Assembly: GCF_000483485.1 (NCBI RefSeq) | Contig: NZ_KI519609.1 | Span: forward strand, 559,079 to 623,078 | Direction: 5' to 3' | Origin: Thiomicrorhabdus chilensis DSM 12352 | GTDB taxonomy: Bacteria > Pseudomonadota > Gammaproteobacteria > Thiomicrospirales > Thiomicrospiraceae | DNA: 64,000 bases | Shown: one piece after another, positions 44,742-53,636 of the stretch | How the letters are laid out: every line of letters starts with the position of its first letter | Position numbering within the stretch: position 1 is the stretch's first letter | Program-made: the position numbers and the translations under genes | Notes under the pieces: generated by a model | Told to the model about the DNA's origin: nothing | What the model saw: only the letters and a program-made list of their open reading frames with translations | Databases searched by the model: none

Positions 44742-45470
44742 TTAAATTACAGGATTGTTTTGTCCTTCTTCAAAATCACGATTGTCAATGGTCTCGATTT
44801 TACCCGCCACAATTTTAAGGATTTTGTCGCAATAGGTGAGCAGTCGCTCGTCGTGAGTGACCATGATAATCGCGACTTTTTGACTTTTGGCAATATCCCT
44901 AAGCAATTTGACCACGCTGTGTGCGCGTTCAATATCCAGTGCCGCAGTCGGCTCATCGGCTAGTATAATTTCTGGATGGGTCGCTAAGGCACGCGCAATC
45001 GCGACGCGTTGATTCTGTCCGCCCGATAAATCGCTGGGCATGGCATGTAATTTCTCTTCCAGTCCAAGATAGGTCAAAAATTCCGAACTGATTTGAGTGG
45101 CTTGCTCTTCACTCTGCTTATTGGTGAGGGGTAAAAGGCTGACATTTTCAAGTACGTTGAGAAAAGGGATGAGATAGTGTGCCTGAAAAATAAATCCAAT
45201 TTTTTCTCTGCGTAAAGCGCGTGTGTCTGCTTTGCTCCAGTTATTGTCGTAGACCAGGGTATCGCCTAGCCAGATTTTACCTGAGCTGGGCTCCAGAACG
45301 CAGCCAATCATCATTAACAGGGTGCTTTTCCCGGCACCACTGGGTGCAATTAAGGCGGCCAGCTCTCCTTTTTCAACTTCAAAGCTGGCTCCTTTGATGA
45401 CGCTAACGGCGTTGTCGCCCTCGCCAAACTGTTTCATTAGGTTTTCAACGCGTATCCCACTGTGCTTCAT
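44742..45470 (-). CDS. ABC exporter ATPase (DevA/LolD type)
   Basis: 242 residues. Walker A APSGAGKSTL (with Ala where GPSGSGKST is usual), signature LSGGQNQRVAIARAL, Walker B IILADEPTAALD and the H-loop MVTHDERLL. GGAGGG precedes the ATG at 45470; the gene follows its permease by 1 nt. Confidence 0.92.
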   Translation of the reverse strand: MKHSGIRVENLMKQFGEGDNAVSVIKGASFEVEKGELAALIAPSGAGKSTLLMMIGCVLEPSSGKIWLGDTLVYDNNWSKADTRALRREKIGFIFQAHYLIPFLNVLENVSLLPLTNKQSEEQATQISSEFLTYLGLEEKLHAMPSDLSGGQNQRVAIARALATHPEIILADEPTAALDIERAHSVVKLLRDIAKSQKVAIIMVTHDERLLTYCDKILKIVAGKIETIDNRDFEEGQNNPVI

Positions 45471-45471
45471 A

Positions 45472-46620
45472 TTACCCTCCAATGGCGGCGGCTGGATCGG
45501 CTTTCATGACTTTGTAAACGCCAAACAATGACGCGAGAAAGGAGGCAAACAAAATGACAAAAAACAGCGCAATCGAATCGGGCCACAACAGCACCACGCG
45601 CTTGGGAAATTGAATATAGATTAAGTGGGCAAAGACATTGCCAAAAACAAAGGCGATGCTGCCCAGCATTAAGGTCTCCTGCATAATCATTTGCACGACC
45701 ATGCGGTTGGGAATGCCGATCAGTTTCATAATGGAAATTTCCTTCATTTTTTCCAGCGTCATGGTGTAGATGATCAGGCCAATAATGATGCCGCTGACCA
45801 ATACTAAAATGGCGGTGAACAGCCCGATTTGTTTAGAGGAACGTTCAATGAGATTTTTACTTAAAATGGTGGTTTGTTGCTCGTGTGTGTAGGTGGTGAG
45901 GTGTTTCCATTCATTCATGTGAGCGCCGACTTTTTCCGGCAGATACCCCGGCCTGACCTTGGCCACCACGGTATTAACCAGTTGCGTGGCTTGCGTAGGT
46001 TGGCCGCGCGCGCGATCATTGCGAATTCTGGGGTTGGAGTATGAAAACTGCACATTTTGTGCGTCTTTTAAACTGATGTAGACCAATGGGTCTCCACCGG
46101 ATGAAACGGTGCCTTCGGTCACGCCGACCACCGTATAGGTATCTCGACCCAGAGATAGGCGCTCTCCTAATTGAAAGCCCGTTTTGTCGGTCACCACCAT
46201 TTCAAAGTGTTGTGCTTGCAGTACACGCCCGGCTTTAAGGCGATGAGGCGGTATGATTTGAAAGTCACCAAGCGGATCAACCCCTACGGCCAACACCCGG
46301 ATGGCTTGATTTTGTCGGTTGAATAACTGTATGTTCTGAAAGGTCAAGGCCGCGGTTTGAGCGATGCCATCAAAACTTTTAAGCGTATCTTGTAAATCTT
46401 GGTGCAGGCGTGAAGACTCGGCAAAGGGCCCTAATGTATGTTGTTGAACCACCCATAAATCCGCCTGAATATCGCTTAAAAGGATGCGGGCATCATCGAC
46501 CATGCCGCGATAAACCCCAATCATAATTAACACAATTCCCAGTAACATGCCCACGCCCATGGCCGTGACAATGAATTTGCTCAGGGTGTGGCGTATGTCT
46601 TTATTGGCTAAATTGATCAT
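45472..46620 (-). CDS. FtsX-like ABC permease (DevC type)
   Basis: 382 residues: an N-terminal membrane span (IVTAMGVGMLLGIVLIMIGVY), a periplasmic loop (to about residue 255) and three C-terminal spans (FTAILVLVSGIIIGLIIYTM; MLGSIAFVFGNVFAHLIY; SIALFFVILFASFLASLFGV). MacB/DevC-type domain. The ATG overlaps the upstream gene stop by 4 nt. Confidence 0.9.
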   Translation of the reverse strand: MINLANKDIRHTLSKFIVTAMGVGMLLGIVLIMIGVYRGMVDDARILLSDIQADLWVVQQHTLGPFAESSRLHQDLQDTLKSFDGIAQTAALTFQNIQLFNRQNQAIRVLAVGVDPLGDFQIIPPHRLKAGRVLQAQHFEMVVTDKTGFQLGERLSLGRDTYTVVGVTEGTVSSGGDPLVYISLKDAQNVQFSYSNPRIRNDRARGQPTQATQLVNTVVAKVRPGYLPEKVGAHMNEWKHLTTYTHEQQTTILSKNLIERSSKQIGLFTAILVLVSGIIIGLIIYTMTLEKMKEISIMKLIGIPNRMVVQMIMQETLMLGSIAFVFGNVFAHLIYIQFPKRVVLLWPDSIALFFVILFASFLASLFGVYKVMKADPAAAIGG

Positions 46621-47765
46621 TGTAAGGCCCTTGCCCCTTCGAATAAGGGCTTTTTGTCCTTATGGGGCACAATAACCCGGGTGTTGAGATCCAGGTCAGC
46701 CTGAAAAGCGAAGTGCGTGGGGTTGCTGGCCAAGACGTCAATCGGCATAAAGTGCGCACGACCCGCTTGATTTAACCAAAGTCCATGTTGGGTTTTGTAG
46801 ATGCTCAGTGCGGCGTTTGGCAGGTTGAGCGTTTGCTCTAAGGTGTGAGTATGAATTTTTATTTGCGCTTGTTCGTACAAAAACGGTTCAGGCAAGGGGG
46901 GATTAAACCCTAGATAAACGACGCGCTCAAGTGTGACGGGATCACTTTGGGCATCAATACGTTTCACGTAGCCGTTAAAGGTATGTTCGGGCTGAGAGCG
47001 CAAGCGTATTTCAGCCGGCTGGTTTGGGGCCAATTGCCCGCTGACGCGTTCATCGATATACGCTTTAACCCATAAGGAATCGGGTTGAATCATTTTAAAA
47101 ACCGGCTGCCCCGGCATCGGACTTTCACCCACTTCGGCCATACGTTCGATAATAATGCCGTCAACCGGGGCATAGAGCTTAAGATTATCGAGTTTAGCCT
47201 GAATCACATCACGGCTTTTCTCGATGCGATTGAGTTCGGCACGAATCAATTTAAGACGGGTTTTTGAAGATTCCAAAGCAATATTCGCTTGTAATTTATT
47301 GGATTCAGATTCGTCAAATTGGGCTTGTGAAATGGCTTGTTTTTGCAGCATTATTTTGTTTCGGTCATACAGCAATTTGGACAGATTGTAACGTTCCTGA
47401 TTGAGCTGTATGTCTTGTTGGGTCGCTTGTATTTCTAGTTGGGTTTTTTCTAGAAAGGCCTGTGTCTCTTCAAGCGTGGCCATCAGTTCGGATGCATCCA
47501 GTTGCGCCAAGAGCGCGCCGGCTTTGACCCTGTCTCCGTGGTCTGCATGGAGTTCGGTCATGCGACCGCTTACCGGAAACCCCAGATCATAAATAAGCTG
47601 GGCATCCAGCTCGCCAATGCCTTGAATCCATACATCAAATGTCCCGCTCTGTGGCGACACACTCTGGTATGTAGATTTGGGTTGATAGATATAGGTGTAA
47701 AAGGCTGCAGATCCAATGAGTACAATACCCAGTACGGCCCCCCAACGGATAAAAGATCTTTTCAT
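46617..47765 (-). CDS. HlyD-family periplasmic adaptor (DevB type)
   Basis: 382 residues, a membrane anchor (AVLGIVLIGSAAFYTYI), a lipoyl-like part (GRMTELHADHGDRVKAGALL) and a coiled-coil hairpin (about 80-180, rich in Gln and Leu). With the permease and ATPase it makes a DevBCA-type tripartite exporter. The substrate is unknown, and an outer-membrane partner is not present here. Confidence 0.9.
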   Translation of the reverse strand: MKRSFIRWGAVLGIVLIGSAAFYTYIYQPKSTYQSVSPQSGTFDVWIQGIGELDAQLIYDLGFPVSGRMTELHADHGDRVKAGALLAQLDASELMATLEETQAFLEKTQLEIQATQQDIQLNQERYNLSKLLYDRNKIMLQKQAISQAQFDESESNKLQANIALESSKTRLKLIRAELNRIEKSRDVIQAKLDNLKLYAPVDGIIIERMAEVGESPMPGQPVFKMIQPDSLWVKAYIDERVSGQLAPNQPAEIRLRSQPEHTFNGYVKRIDAQSDPVTLERVVYLGFNPPLPEPFLYEQAQIKIHTHTLEQTLNLPNAALSIYKTQHGLWLNQAGRAHFMPIDVLASNPTHFAFQADLDLNTRVIVPHKDKKPLFEGARALQ

Positions 47766-47858
47766 AACGACTCCTTATAAATCGTCAAAACATTATTCGA
47801 GATGCCCATTAGAGAGCTTAGCACGGGTCGTGTTTCAGTTTATCTCACATGGTCTGAT

Positions 47859-48299
47859 TTAGTCGCGTTCCAATCGGTAAGTTGCGTGGCATTGAATGCA
47901 CAGCGTTTGCAACTTTGCCAAACGATTTAATATTTCATTAGCGTCGCCTAATGTTGCGGCTTCGTTGGCGATTTCTTCAAATTCCTGATGGACTTGCGGA
48001 CCCCATGCCTTGAATTCCTGCGGCAGCTTGGCGCTGAGTTCAGCCGACATGCCCCTGAGTTGTTTGAGGCCTACTTCACGCGCAGCGGTTTCAACCTTGT
48101 CTATGTCCTCATCTAGCGTGCCTTGAAGAATAGCCTGACTGGCAACAAGAAATTGGCGCATTTCTTCAAGTACCGTATTGCGTTCCGTCTCGCTCAACCA
48201 GATTGTCGTGCGCTTGTCTTCAGCTTGCACGTTGGAAACCCACAATCCTGTCAGTAATGAATAGATTAGAAAAAATCCGATATAAGTGTTGTGTCTCAT
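47859..48299 (-). CDS. Small exported c'/b562-like cytochrome
   Basis: 146 residues: signal peptide ending NVQA, a helical bundle (MRQFLVASQAILQGTLDED; KQLRGMSAELSAKLPQEF) and a single C-terminal haem motif CIQCH, the layout of cytochrome c'. Such cytochromes bind NO or carry electrons. Next to nnrS, a nitric-oxide-related membrane protein, NO handling is plausible. Confidence 0.8.
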   Translation of the reverse strand: MRHNTYIGFFLIYSLLTGLWVSNVQAEDKRTTIWLSETERNTVLEEMRQFLVASQAILQGTLDEDIDKVETAAREVGLKQLRGMSAELSAKLPQEFKAWGPQVHQEFEEIANEAATLGDANEILNRLAKLQTLCIQCHATYRLERD

Positions 48300-48311
48300 G
48301 GTAGAGCCTCT

Positions 48312-48983
48312 TTAAGTTTGATTGTATGTAGAAGGGGAAAGTAATAATGCCGATTCAATGATACGAATCAGTTCGGCAATGGTTTCATCGAGGTTTGGAT
48401 CTAGCTTGGCCTGAGAGGGGATAGCCAGTCGCATCGGTTCACTGCTGATAAAAAAGCACAGGGTTCCAATCACCATGAACTGAATGGTTAAAGGGTCTGT
48501 CCTTTTGAAGAGGTTTTGTTCGTAACCACTTTTCAGGATGACTTTGAGTGCAAACAGCAGACGTTGCATCTGTTCCCGGGCGGAAACTGGCATGTGGATA
48601 CCGCCAGATGCAAGCTCACGCATCAAGACGGCAGGCATGGCCGGTGTGTGGCTCGCAGTGCGTGCGAACATATCAATAAAAGTGTGCAACTTCTGTTGAG
48701 GGGTTTCCCTTTGAGCGACCGCAGATAAAATTGGGTCTGCAACGCGTTTGAACAAATCGGTCAAGGCGGTGTCATAGAGTGTGGCTTTGTCTCCAAAGTG
48801 GTAGTAAATGCTGGCCTTGTTAACACCACTGCGTTCACATAGCTCATCCATTATGGTGCCGTCAAAACCTTTTTCGGCAAACATCTGTGTCGCCACCTTG
48901 AGAATGTGTTGCGCGGTTTTATTGGGTTTTTTCACTCTCACTCGCGTTGCGATGGTCTCAGGTGATAGGCGGGTTGGTGGCAT
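48312..48983 (-). CDS. TetR/AcrR family transcriptional regulator
   Basis: 223 residues with an N-terminal helix-turn-helix (VNKASIYYHFGDKATLYDTAL) and a ligand-binding C-terminus. It heads the leftward cytochrome/exporter operon and is divergent from nnrS, so it probably represses both through the palindrome at 49019-49036. Confidence 0.9.
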   Translation of the reverse strand: MPPTRLSPETIATRVRVKKPNKTAQHILKVATQMFAEKGFDGTIMDELCERSGVNKASIYYHFGDKATLYDTALTDLFKRVADPILSAVAQRETPQQKLHTFIDMFARTASHTPAMPAVLMRELASGGIHMPVSAREQMQRLLFALKVILKSGYEQNLFKRTDPLTIQFMVIGTLCFFISSEPMRLAIPSQAKLDPNLDETIAELIRIIESALLLSPSTYNQT

Positions 48984-49018
48984 GGCGTTTCCAAAAATAG
49001 ATAAATTTGACTAAATAG

Positions 49019-49036
49019 TTTAACTAATTAGTTAAA
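49019..49036. promoter_or_regulatory. Perfect 18-bp palindrome, probable TetR operator
   Basis: TTTAACTAATTAGTTAAA, perfect dyad, between the tetR start (48983) and the nnrS start (49116). Position and symmetry fit a TetR-type autoregulatory operator that controls both directions. Confidence 0.7.
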
Positions 49037-49115
49037 ATAATCAATGGTCCTGTATACAATTTGGAGTAATCAATGCTCGGAATCAGTCGATGACGAGAGT
49101 GCAAAGGAGTCAATC

Positions 49116-50282
49116 ATGTATTTTTTTGAGCGTGCGTTTCGTTCTTTCTTTTTAGGGGGCGCATTGTTTTCAGTGGTGGCCATGTTAACGTGGTGGCAGG
49201 CGTATCCGGCTTCCAGTGTCTTTGCTGGTGTAAGCGGTGTCTATTGGCATGCTCATGAGATGGTGTTTGGCTATGCCCTTGCAACGGTCAGTGGTTTTCT
49301 TCTCACGGCAGTGATGAACTGGTCGGGTCAGAATTCCGCCTCCGGTTGGAAGCTAGCCTGCCTGTTCTTTCTATGGCTAGGCGCGCGTATTGCATTTTTA
49401 GCCGATTTTCCCTTGGTGTGGGTTATGGGGCTCGACATGGCATTTACGTTTGGCTTGTTTGTTCATTTCTTTTGGCCGGTTTGGCGTAGGCGTTTGTGGA
49501 ATCAGGCTGGGTTAGCCGCAAAGTTTTTACTGATCATTGTGGCTAACGCACTGTTTTATGGCGGTGCTACAGGCCTGTTGGAAAACGGTGAGCAAAACGG
49601 TATTTTATTGGGTCTGTTTTTAGTTTTGGCCATTAATCTCACCATGATGCGCCGCCTGATGCCTTTTTTTACCGAAAAGGCGTTACAACTTCGGCCGTTC
49701 AAGCAATCTAAGTGGATCGATAGCATTGCACTGGGCGGCTTTTTGTTGCTGATGGTGTTGGCAGTATGGTGGCCGCACAGTTTCCTGATGGCTCTGACCG
49801 GTTTGATTCTGGCGGGGGTGCACGGATGGCGTTGGTGGAGCTGGTATCATCCGCGAATTTGGAGCGTGGTGCTCATCTGGCCGCTGTATCTTTCGTATGC
49901 ATTTATGATTATGGGGATGGCGCTGTACGGTTTGGTTGGGCTGGGCTGGATACCCGCCACGGTGGCAATTCATGCATTGGCCGCTGGTGGCATTGGATTG
50001 TTGTGTTCTGCCATCTTGGCGCGTATTGCCTTGGGGCATACCAATCGAAATGTTTTTGAACCGCCCCAAATCGCCGGTTTTGGCGTGGGTTGGGTATTTG
50101 CATTGTTGGCTATAAATGGCACAGTGCGGGTTTTTATGCCATGGCTGGACCCTGCAAATTATGTATTTTGGATTGGGGTCAGTCAGTGGGGCTGGGCGCT
50201 GGCTTTTATGGGGTTGTTGACGCTTTACGGCAGGATTCTATTGACTCCAGGCCCCAAGCGTAGTCACGGAGTGTTGCTGTAG
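49116..50282 (+). CDS. nnrS: NnrS family haem-copper membrane protein
   Basis: 388 residues of a polytopic membrane protein. Family blocks: ERAFRSFFLGGALFSVVAML, YWHAHEMVFGYALATVSGFL and LARIALGHTNRNVF with conserved histidines. NnrS proteins relieve nitrosative stress. AAGGAG precedes the ATG at 49116; a longer frame from 49044 lacks such a site and covers the probable promoter. One CAGGCCTG lies at 49570. Confidence 0.92.
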   Translation: MYFFERAFRSFFLGGALFSVVAMLTWWQAYPASSVFAGVSGVYWHAHEMVFGYALATVSGFLLTAVMNWSGQNSASGWKLACLFFLWLGARIAFLADFPLVWVMGLDMAFTFGLFVHFFWPVWRRRLWNQAGLAAKFLLIIVANALFYGGATGLLENGEQNGILLGLFLVLAINLTMMRRLMPFFTEKALQLRPFKQSKWIDSIALGGFLLLMVLAVWWPHSFLMALTGLILAGVHGWRWWSWYHPRIWSVVLIWPLYLSYAFMIMGMALYGLVGLGWIPATVAIHALAAGGIGLLCSAILARIALGHTNRNVFEPPQIAGFGVGWVFALLAINGTVRVFMPWLDPANYVFWIGVSQWGWALAFMGLLTLYGRILLTPGPKRSHGVLL

Positions 50283-50289
50283 TACGGAT

Positions 50290-51642
50290 TCAACTACTTA
50301 TAGTAGGTTTGGATTCGAGTACTGCGTGGATTTCATGCATTAACTTTGGGAGCACGCCGCTGTTTTTCTCAAAGGCTTGCTGCGCTTTCTTTCCTTGCAA
50401 AATTTGTTTTTCTGGATAGTTTGCAAAGTCGATTAAGGTGTCTGCAAGCGCCTGACTGTCTTTGACAATGTTCAGCGCATCATCCTGAATGAAGGTCTGG
50501 AACAACGCATCTAGATTGGCATAGTATGAACCGGAAATCACCGGTTTTCCAAGAGCGGCCGGTTCAAGGATATTGTGTCCGCCAAACGGCACCAGGCTGC
50601 CGCCGATGAAGGCGATGTGGCTGGCGGCAAACCACTGCATCAGTTCGCCGACGCTGTCGGCCAGATAAACTTGAGTGGTTTCGGTGATCTTTTGGTCAAG
50701 GCTGCGTTGTGCAAAATTCAAGCCGCTGTGTGCCAGCAGCTCGGCCACGTCACCGAAACGGTCGGCATGTCTGGGAACCAGAATCAGCAAAGCGTTGGGG
50801 TGCGTTTTCAAAAGCTGTTTATGCGCTTGCAACAGCAGACTTTCTTCACTGGCTTCGACTTGATTGGGCTGGTGCGGATGGGCGTGAGTACTGGCTCCCA
50901 CCCAGGTGAAACGTTCTTCAAGCTGGTTGGTTTTTTTCCATTCGTGAGCTTTTTCAAACAGGCCTGCCGAAATTTCCAAATCGAATTTTAAATTCCCCAG
51001 CGTTTTGACCTTTTCGGGCCGGGCACCCAGTTTGATAAAGTGCTGCGCATCCACTTCGAATTGTGCGGCAATGAATTGGGTTTGATTCAGAGCCGTTTCG
51101 AGCATTTTTCCGCCCCATTTCTGGTAAGCATCAAAAGATTGCTCCTTAAGGCGTGCGTTGGCCAGAATAATTGGGATTTTGCGCTTTGAGCAGGCCTGGT
51201 AGAGATTGGGCCAGATTTCGGTTTCGATCATGATCACTAGTTTGGGTCTGATCTGATCCAGAAAACGATTTACCGCAAAGGGGAAGTCGTACGGAATCAT
51301 TTGATGCTGAATCTCCACCGGGGCAAACTCCAGCGCCTGGATTGCGCCTTGAGTCGAACCATTGGTGACGGTGATCGGCAGGTTTGGATATTGCTGTTTG
51401 AGTGCGCTTAGCATCGGGAAAATCGAACGGGTTTCACCGACCGAGACGGCGTGGATCCAGATGCCGCCGGTTCGGTAGGGTTGCGGGTTGCGACCGAAAC
51501 GCGAGGCGAAACAGTGTGGAATGGCCGGCAAGTCAGGATGGCTTTGTTGCTGTTTCTGGTGTTTTTTGCAGCGCTTCCAGCCAGAATAGGCAATCAGCGG
51601 AAGGACCAGAAAGGTCAAGGTGCGGTAAAGGCCAAGTCGCAT
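50290..51642 (-). CDS. waaA: 3-deoxy-D-manno-octulosonic acid transferase WaaA
   Basis: 450 residues. GT30 Kdo transferase that puts Kdo on lipid IVA. Motifs: GGIWIHAVSVGETRS, TVTNGSTQGA, MIETEIWPNLY and the C-terminal HNILEPAALGKPVISGSYYAN. An N-terminal membrane anchor is present. Slightly longer than the usual 420-430. Its final 58 codons occur a second time at 41636-41824. It lies 21 nt behind kdsD on the same strand. Confidence 0.95.
   Translation of the reverse strand: MRLGLYRTLTFLVLPLIAYSGWKRCKKHQKQQQSHPDLPAIPHCFASRFGRNPQPYRTGGIWIHAVSVGETRSIFPMLSALKQQYPNLPITVTNGSTQGAIQALEFAPVEIQHQMIPYDFPFAVNRFLDQIRPKLVIMIETEIWPNLYQACSKRKIPIILANARLKEQSFDAYQKWGGKMLETALNQTQFIAAQFEVDAQHFIKLGARPEKVKTLGNLKFDLEISAGLFEKAHEWKKTNQLEERFTWVGASTHAHPHQPNQVEASEESLLLQAHKQLLKTHPNALLILVPRHADRFGDVAELLAHSGLNFAQRSLDQKITETTQVYLADSVGELMQWFAASHIAFIGGSLVPFGGHNILEPAALGKPVISGSYYANLDALFQTFIQDDALNIVKDSQALADTLIDFANYPEKQILQGKKAQQAFEKNSGVLPKLMHEIHAVLESKPTISS
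50327..50499. repeat. Right copy of the 173-bp waaA direct repeat
   Basis: Lies in the 3' part of the intact waaA. Same orientation as 41652-41824, about 93% identical. Beyond both ends the two sequences differ. It bounds the accessory block on the right. Confidence 0.85.
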
Positions 51643-51663
51643 ATCTGCTCGCCGCCGGATGTC

Positions 51664-52605
51664 TTAGCGGTTCAAATCGTAGATTTGAATGACACCGACG
51701 ATCTTCCCCGCTTCCTCAACCAGCAAGGAGGTGATTTTGTGCTGATTCATCAGCTCTTCGGCTTCATTGAGACGCGCTTCGCTGGAGATGGTCTTGGGAG
51801 TGGTGCCCATCAAATCGGCCGCGGTTTTGTTCATAAAACCTTGTGTGTCCTGTTCCATGTGACGGCGCAGGTCGCCATCGGTGATGATGCCGCGCCCGGC
51901 GTCCACGATGCACAGCCCAAGACGCCCTTCGTTCATGGTGTGGATCACTTCCGATACCGATGCGTCGGCTTTGACCATCGGCAAATTGCTTGAGGTCATT
52001 TCGTGTTTGACGCGCACCAATAATTTGCGTCCCAAGCTGCCGCCGGGATGAAAACGCGCAAAATCATGCGGCTGGAAGTCACGCGCTTCCATTAAGGCCA
52101 CCGCCAAAGCGTCGCCCATCACCAGGGTGGCCGTGGTTGAAGAGGTGGGAGCCAGTTGGTGAGGGCAGGCTTCCTGCGGCACAGCAATGTTCAAGTGAAA
52201 ATCGGCGTTTTTGGCTAACGTTGACTGCGGGCGTCCGGTCATAGAGATGACGACATTGCCATTATCCTTCAGAAACGGCAGTAAACGGATGACCTCCTCG
52301 GTTTCGCCTGAGTTGGATAAAGCCAGAAACACATCGTCCGGCGCGACCATGCCCAAGTCTCCATGGAAGGCTTCCCCGGGATGCATGAAGAAGCAGGGGG
52401 TACCGGTGCTGGCGAAGGTCGCCATGATTTTCTTGCCGATCAGCCCGGATTTGCCCATGCCGCAGATGACCACACGGCCTTGGGTCTTGAGGATGGCCTC
52501 TACGCTGCCGTTGAAGTCTTCGTCCAACAAGGTTTTGAGGTGTTGGATGGCTTGCGCTTCAATGTCAAAAACACGTTTGGCGATGGTTTGATAATCTGTA
52601 GACAT
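51664..52605 (-). CDS. kdsD: Arabinose-5-phosphate isomerase KdsD
   Basis: 313 residues: an SIS domain (VVICGMGKSGLIGKKIMATF; ALSNSGETEEVIRLLPF) and two CBS domains at the C-terminus (LPMVKADASVSEVIHTMNEG). It makes arabinose 5-phosphate for Kdo synthesis, so it belongs functionally with waaA. Confidence 0.94.
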   Translation of the reverse strand: MSTDYQTIAKRVFDIEAQAIQHLKTLLDEDFNGSVEAILKTQGRVVICGMGKSGLIGKKIMATFASTGTPCFFMHPGEAFHGDLGMVAPDDVFLALSNSGETEEVIRLLPFLKDNGNVVISMTGRPQSTLAKNADFHLNIAVPQEACPHQLAPTSSTTATLVMGDALAVALMEARDFQPHDFARFHPGGSLGRKLLVRVKHEMTSSNLPMVKADASVSEVIHTMNEGRLGLCIVDAGRGIITDGDLRRHMEQDTQGFMNKTAADLMGTTPKTISSEARLNEAEELMNQHKITSLLVEEAGKIVGVIQIYDLNR

Positions 52606-52654
52606 GTGGATTCCGTTCAGTCAATCGTTGTTATTTATTATGTGAGTCTGGTTG

Positions 52655-53329
52655 TTAAAAGCGATAACCCAAGTGGAGGTTGTGCAAATCGGTTCCAGGA
52701 TTAGGCATCTCAATACCGGCATTGGAAATATGCAGATAACGGTAGCCTATTTCAAAATCCTTGTTTTTCATGCCCAAGCCGAAGACGTCACCGAATTGAA
52801 ACTGGGTCGATTTGAATTCGTTTTCGATGGTGGGGTCATCCAACCACAACAGGCCGGCACCGGTTTCCATATAAAGATCAAATTTTGAAAACTTGTAGCT
52901 GTACTGAAACAGCGGGGTGATGCCGAGAATATAGCCTTGCTCATTATCCGGGTTAGCGCGGGTCGAATTCCAGTGGTTGGCGTTGAATTCCCAGCGACCG
53001 GCGATCTCGAAGTTTGGGGATTCATAGAATTTTTCTTTCCAATCGGCACCCAGGGCGACGCGGAGGTGTTGGATGGTGTTGTCGGAACCCTGGTCAAAAC
53101 TCACCGTCAATTTGTCGGTGTCGATGCCCGGTGAAAGCGAACACGGCGCTTTGCCTTGGTAGCAGGCCATGCCGAATGAGAGCAGCGAGCCGGCAATCGC
53201 CAGCGTCATCGGGTCGTTATTGGACTTGCCCGCCATCGCGTTTTGAGGGGCGAGCCAACTGAGGCAAACGGTACTCAGTAACGCGAATTGAGCGAACCGT
53301 GAAGAAAACTGTTTTTTCCAACTGTGCAT
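52655..53329 (-). CDS. PagL-like lipid A 3-O-deacylase
   Basis: 224 residues: a signal peptide (ALLSTVCLSWLAPQNAMA) and an outer-membrane beta-barrel with the PagL catalytic block RYLHISNAGIEMPNPGTDLH. His and Ser are conserved, but the acidic residue is Asp where Pseudomonas PagL has Glu140. It would trim an acyl chain from lipid A. ATG at 53329 has AGGA upstream. It lies with the LPS genes kdsD and waaA on the same strand. Confidence 0.8.
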   Translation of the reverse strand: MHSWKKQFSSRFAQFALLSTVCLSWLAPQNAMAGKSNNDPMTLAIAGSLLSFGMACYQGKAPCSLSPGIDTDKLTVSFDQGSDNTIQHLRVALGADWKEKFYESPNFEIAGRWEFNANHWNSTRANPDNEQGYILGITPLFQYSYKFSKFDLYMETGAGLLWLDDPTIENEFKSTQFQFGDVFGLGMKNKDFEIGYRYLHISNAGIEMPNPGTDLHNLHLGYRF

Positions 53330-53357
53330 TAAAGGGTTTCCTGCTAAACTAATCAAT

Positions 53358-53516
53358 GGGCACCTCGAATAACCCCTGATTCGATTCTGCGGAACTTAAA
53401 GGCTACTAACTCTAGGCGTGAATCGCCGTCCTTAGCATTCTAAGGTCAAGATGCACAACAACGAGAAAGTGGCCTTTAAGCTCCGCAGAATCAAACAGGG
53501 GGTATTCGAGGTGCCC
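53358..53516. repeat. Long structured inverted repeat between pagL-like gene and hldE
   Basis: 159 bp. Arms of about 46 nt (53358-53403 and 53472-53516), nearly identical with one indel and a few mismatches, starting GGGCACCTCGAATA. Inside are two smaller hairpins: GGCG/CGCC (53415-53427) and CCTTAG/CTAAGG (53430-53445). No ORF and no convincing target duplication. Could be a MITE, a REP-like element or a structured RNA. It separates the two divergent LPS gene groups. Confidence 0.8.
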
Positions 53517-53636
53517 GATATATTCTAATCGATTTAAACCATTTTATGGGTAATTTAAGGCCCAATAAAAAACGTGGTTTAAAAGCGAATTCGAAGCCTT
53601 TTGATTCTACTGATAATGAACCTTTCTATTTGATTT

